A program made the position numbers and the translations under genes. DNA of 6,152 nucleotides from Nitriliruptoraceae bacterium (GTDB taxonomy: Bacteria > Actinomycetota > Nitriliruptoria > Nitriliruptorales > Nitriliruptoraceae). The notes beneath the pieces were generated by a model. The model was not told the DNA's origin. It was given only the letters and a program-made list of their open reading frames with translations, and did no database searches. The stretch is taken from assembly GCA_007123425.1 (NCBI GenBank), contig SKLC01000098.1, forward strand, positions 1 through 6,152, read 5' to 3'. Below, piece by piece: positions 5,395 through 6,152 of the stretch. The stretch's first letter is position 1, and every line of letters begins with the position of its first letter.

Positions 5395-6152
5395 TCAGGC
5401 CGCGGGTGCCTCGACCTCGAAGTCGAGCTCCTCGATGCGGTGCGAGAAGTCGTCGACGAGGACCGGGGTGCGGCCCGCGCGGGCGAGGATGGACGCGGCG
5501 ACCGCGGCGCGGTAGCCGGAGGCGCAGTGGACCCAGACGTCGACGTCGGTGGGCACCTCGTCCACCCGGCGCGGCAGCTCGTGGATCGGGATGTGCTGGG
5601 AGCCGGCGATCCCGCCGCCGGAGCGCTCGTCGTTGCGACGGACGTCCAGCACGTGGACCGTCTCGGCCTGCTCGGAGTTGAGCGCCTTCAGCAGGCCCTC
5701 CATGTCCGAGACCTCGTAGGAGCCGTGGTCGAGCCCGGCGCCGAAGTCCTCGACGCCGCCGGTGGCTGCGGCCGCGGGACGGTCGATGCCCACGCGCACC
5801 AGCTGGCGCTGGGCCTCGGCGACCTCCTCGGGGGTGTCACCCACGAGGGTCACCGGGGTGCCCCAGGGCAGGATCCAGGCGAGGTAGGTGATGAAGGAGT
5901 TGCCGACCTCGACGTTGATCGTGCCGACCACGTGGTCCGAGGCGAAGGCGGTGCGCTCGCGGAGGTCCACCACCCACTCGCCGACGTGGATGCGGCGGCG
6001 CAGCTCGGTGGGGTCGGCCTCGACCGGCGGGCTGAGGTCGATCGCGTCCGGCCCGACCTTGTTGCGGGGCGCCATGTGGGCGTAGTAGCGGGGGTAGGCG
6101 TCCAGGCCCGACAGCAGGGTGGAGACGAACTCCTCCTCGTCGGTGATGGTCA
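5395..6152 (-). CDS. CstB-like MBL-fold/rhodanese fusion, C-terminal part (5' end outside window)
   Basis: Only the last 252 codons or so are present. The frame is open through the right edge, so the ATG at 6075 is internal. Residues just before it (ending GLDAYPRYYAHM) match the end of the metallo-beta-lactamase domain in persulfide dioxygenase/rhodanese fusions. Two rhodanese domains follow, numbered from that internal Met. The first (about 13-105) keeps DLRERTAFASDHVVGTINV (37-55) but has Gly79 (TLVGDT) where the catalytic Cys should be, so it is a pseudo-rhodanese. The second (about 118-218) has DVRRNDE (144-150) and an intact active loop CASGYRAAVA with Cys184 (codon 5524-5526). This order, with Cys only in the last domain, is that of S. 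aureus CstB, which oxidises persulfides and releases thiosulfate. A role in cytoplasmic sulfide/persulfide detoxification is inferred; the metal ligands lie outside the window. No CsoR/CstR-type repressor or other sulfur gene is seen nearby. The gene ends before a strong hairpin. Confidence 0.9.
   Translation of the reverse strand, partial: TITDEEEFVSTLLSGLDAYPRYYAHMAPRNKVGPDAIDLSPPVEADPTELRRRIHVGEWVVDLRERTAFASDHVVGTINVEVGNSFITYLAWILPWGTPVTLVGDTPEEVAEAQRQLVRVGIDRPAAAATGGVEDFGAGLDHGSYEVSDMEGLLKALNSEQAETVHVLDVRRNDERSGGGIAGSQHIPIHELPRRVDEVPTDVDVWVHCASGYRAAVAASILARAGRTPVLVDDFSHRIEELDFEVEAPAA

Noticed and set aside
6073..6075. ATG at 6075 as the start of a short stand-alone rhodanese
   Set aside because: The frame remains open to the window edge and the upstream residues (DAYPRYYAH) match the end of the MBL domain in the fusion family, so the gene begins outside the window.

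Overview
The window is very GC-rich (roughly 70% or more by eye) and its protein-coding frames carry strong G/C third positions. Protein families, gene spacing and the TANNNT-type -10 motifs fit a high-GC actinomycete. A Nocardioides-like member of the Propionibacteriales is my best guess, but that is inference from composition and family resemblance, not from a marker gene. No RNA gene, CRISPR array, insertion sequence or phage-like gene is visible.

Layout: (1) At the left, on the plus strand, is a nearly complete BCCT-family betaine/choline-type transporter (38-1660). It converges, across only 46 bases, with (2) an AidB-like acyl-CoA dehydrogenase on the minus strand (1707-3506). (3) Behind it on the same strand lies a membrane-anchored GGDEF diguanylate cyclase (3574-4716). 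(4) Next, also on the minus strand, is a small unrecognised four-helix membrane protein (4810-5208). (5) At the right edge, on the minus strand, is the C-terminal part of a CstB-like metallo-beta-lactamase/rhodanese fusion (5395 to beyond 6152), whose 5' end is cut by the window. A strong 15-bp GC hairpin at 5311-5347 separates gene 5 from gene 4 and looks like its terminator.

How the genes work together: the neighbours do not form an obvious pathway. The transporter handles osmolyte uptake, the flavoprotein handles acyl-CoA-type oxidation, the cyclase makes c-di-GMP, and the right-hand enzyme belongs to persulfide detoxification. The four minus-strand genes are co-directional. The small membrane protein and the cyclase (93 bases apart) could share a transcript, and so might the acyl-CoA dehydrogenase (67 bases further on), but each of the three starts also has its own weak -10-like hexamer about 34-37 bases upstream.

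I looked for a previously undescribed system and do not see a convincing one. The best leads are the unclassified six-helix sensor on the cyclase with its uncharacterised membrane neighbour, and an apparently extra low-complexity loop in the AidB-like enzyme. The region otherwise reads as ordinary actinobacterial chromosome.
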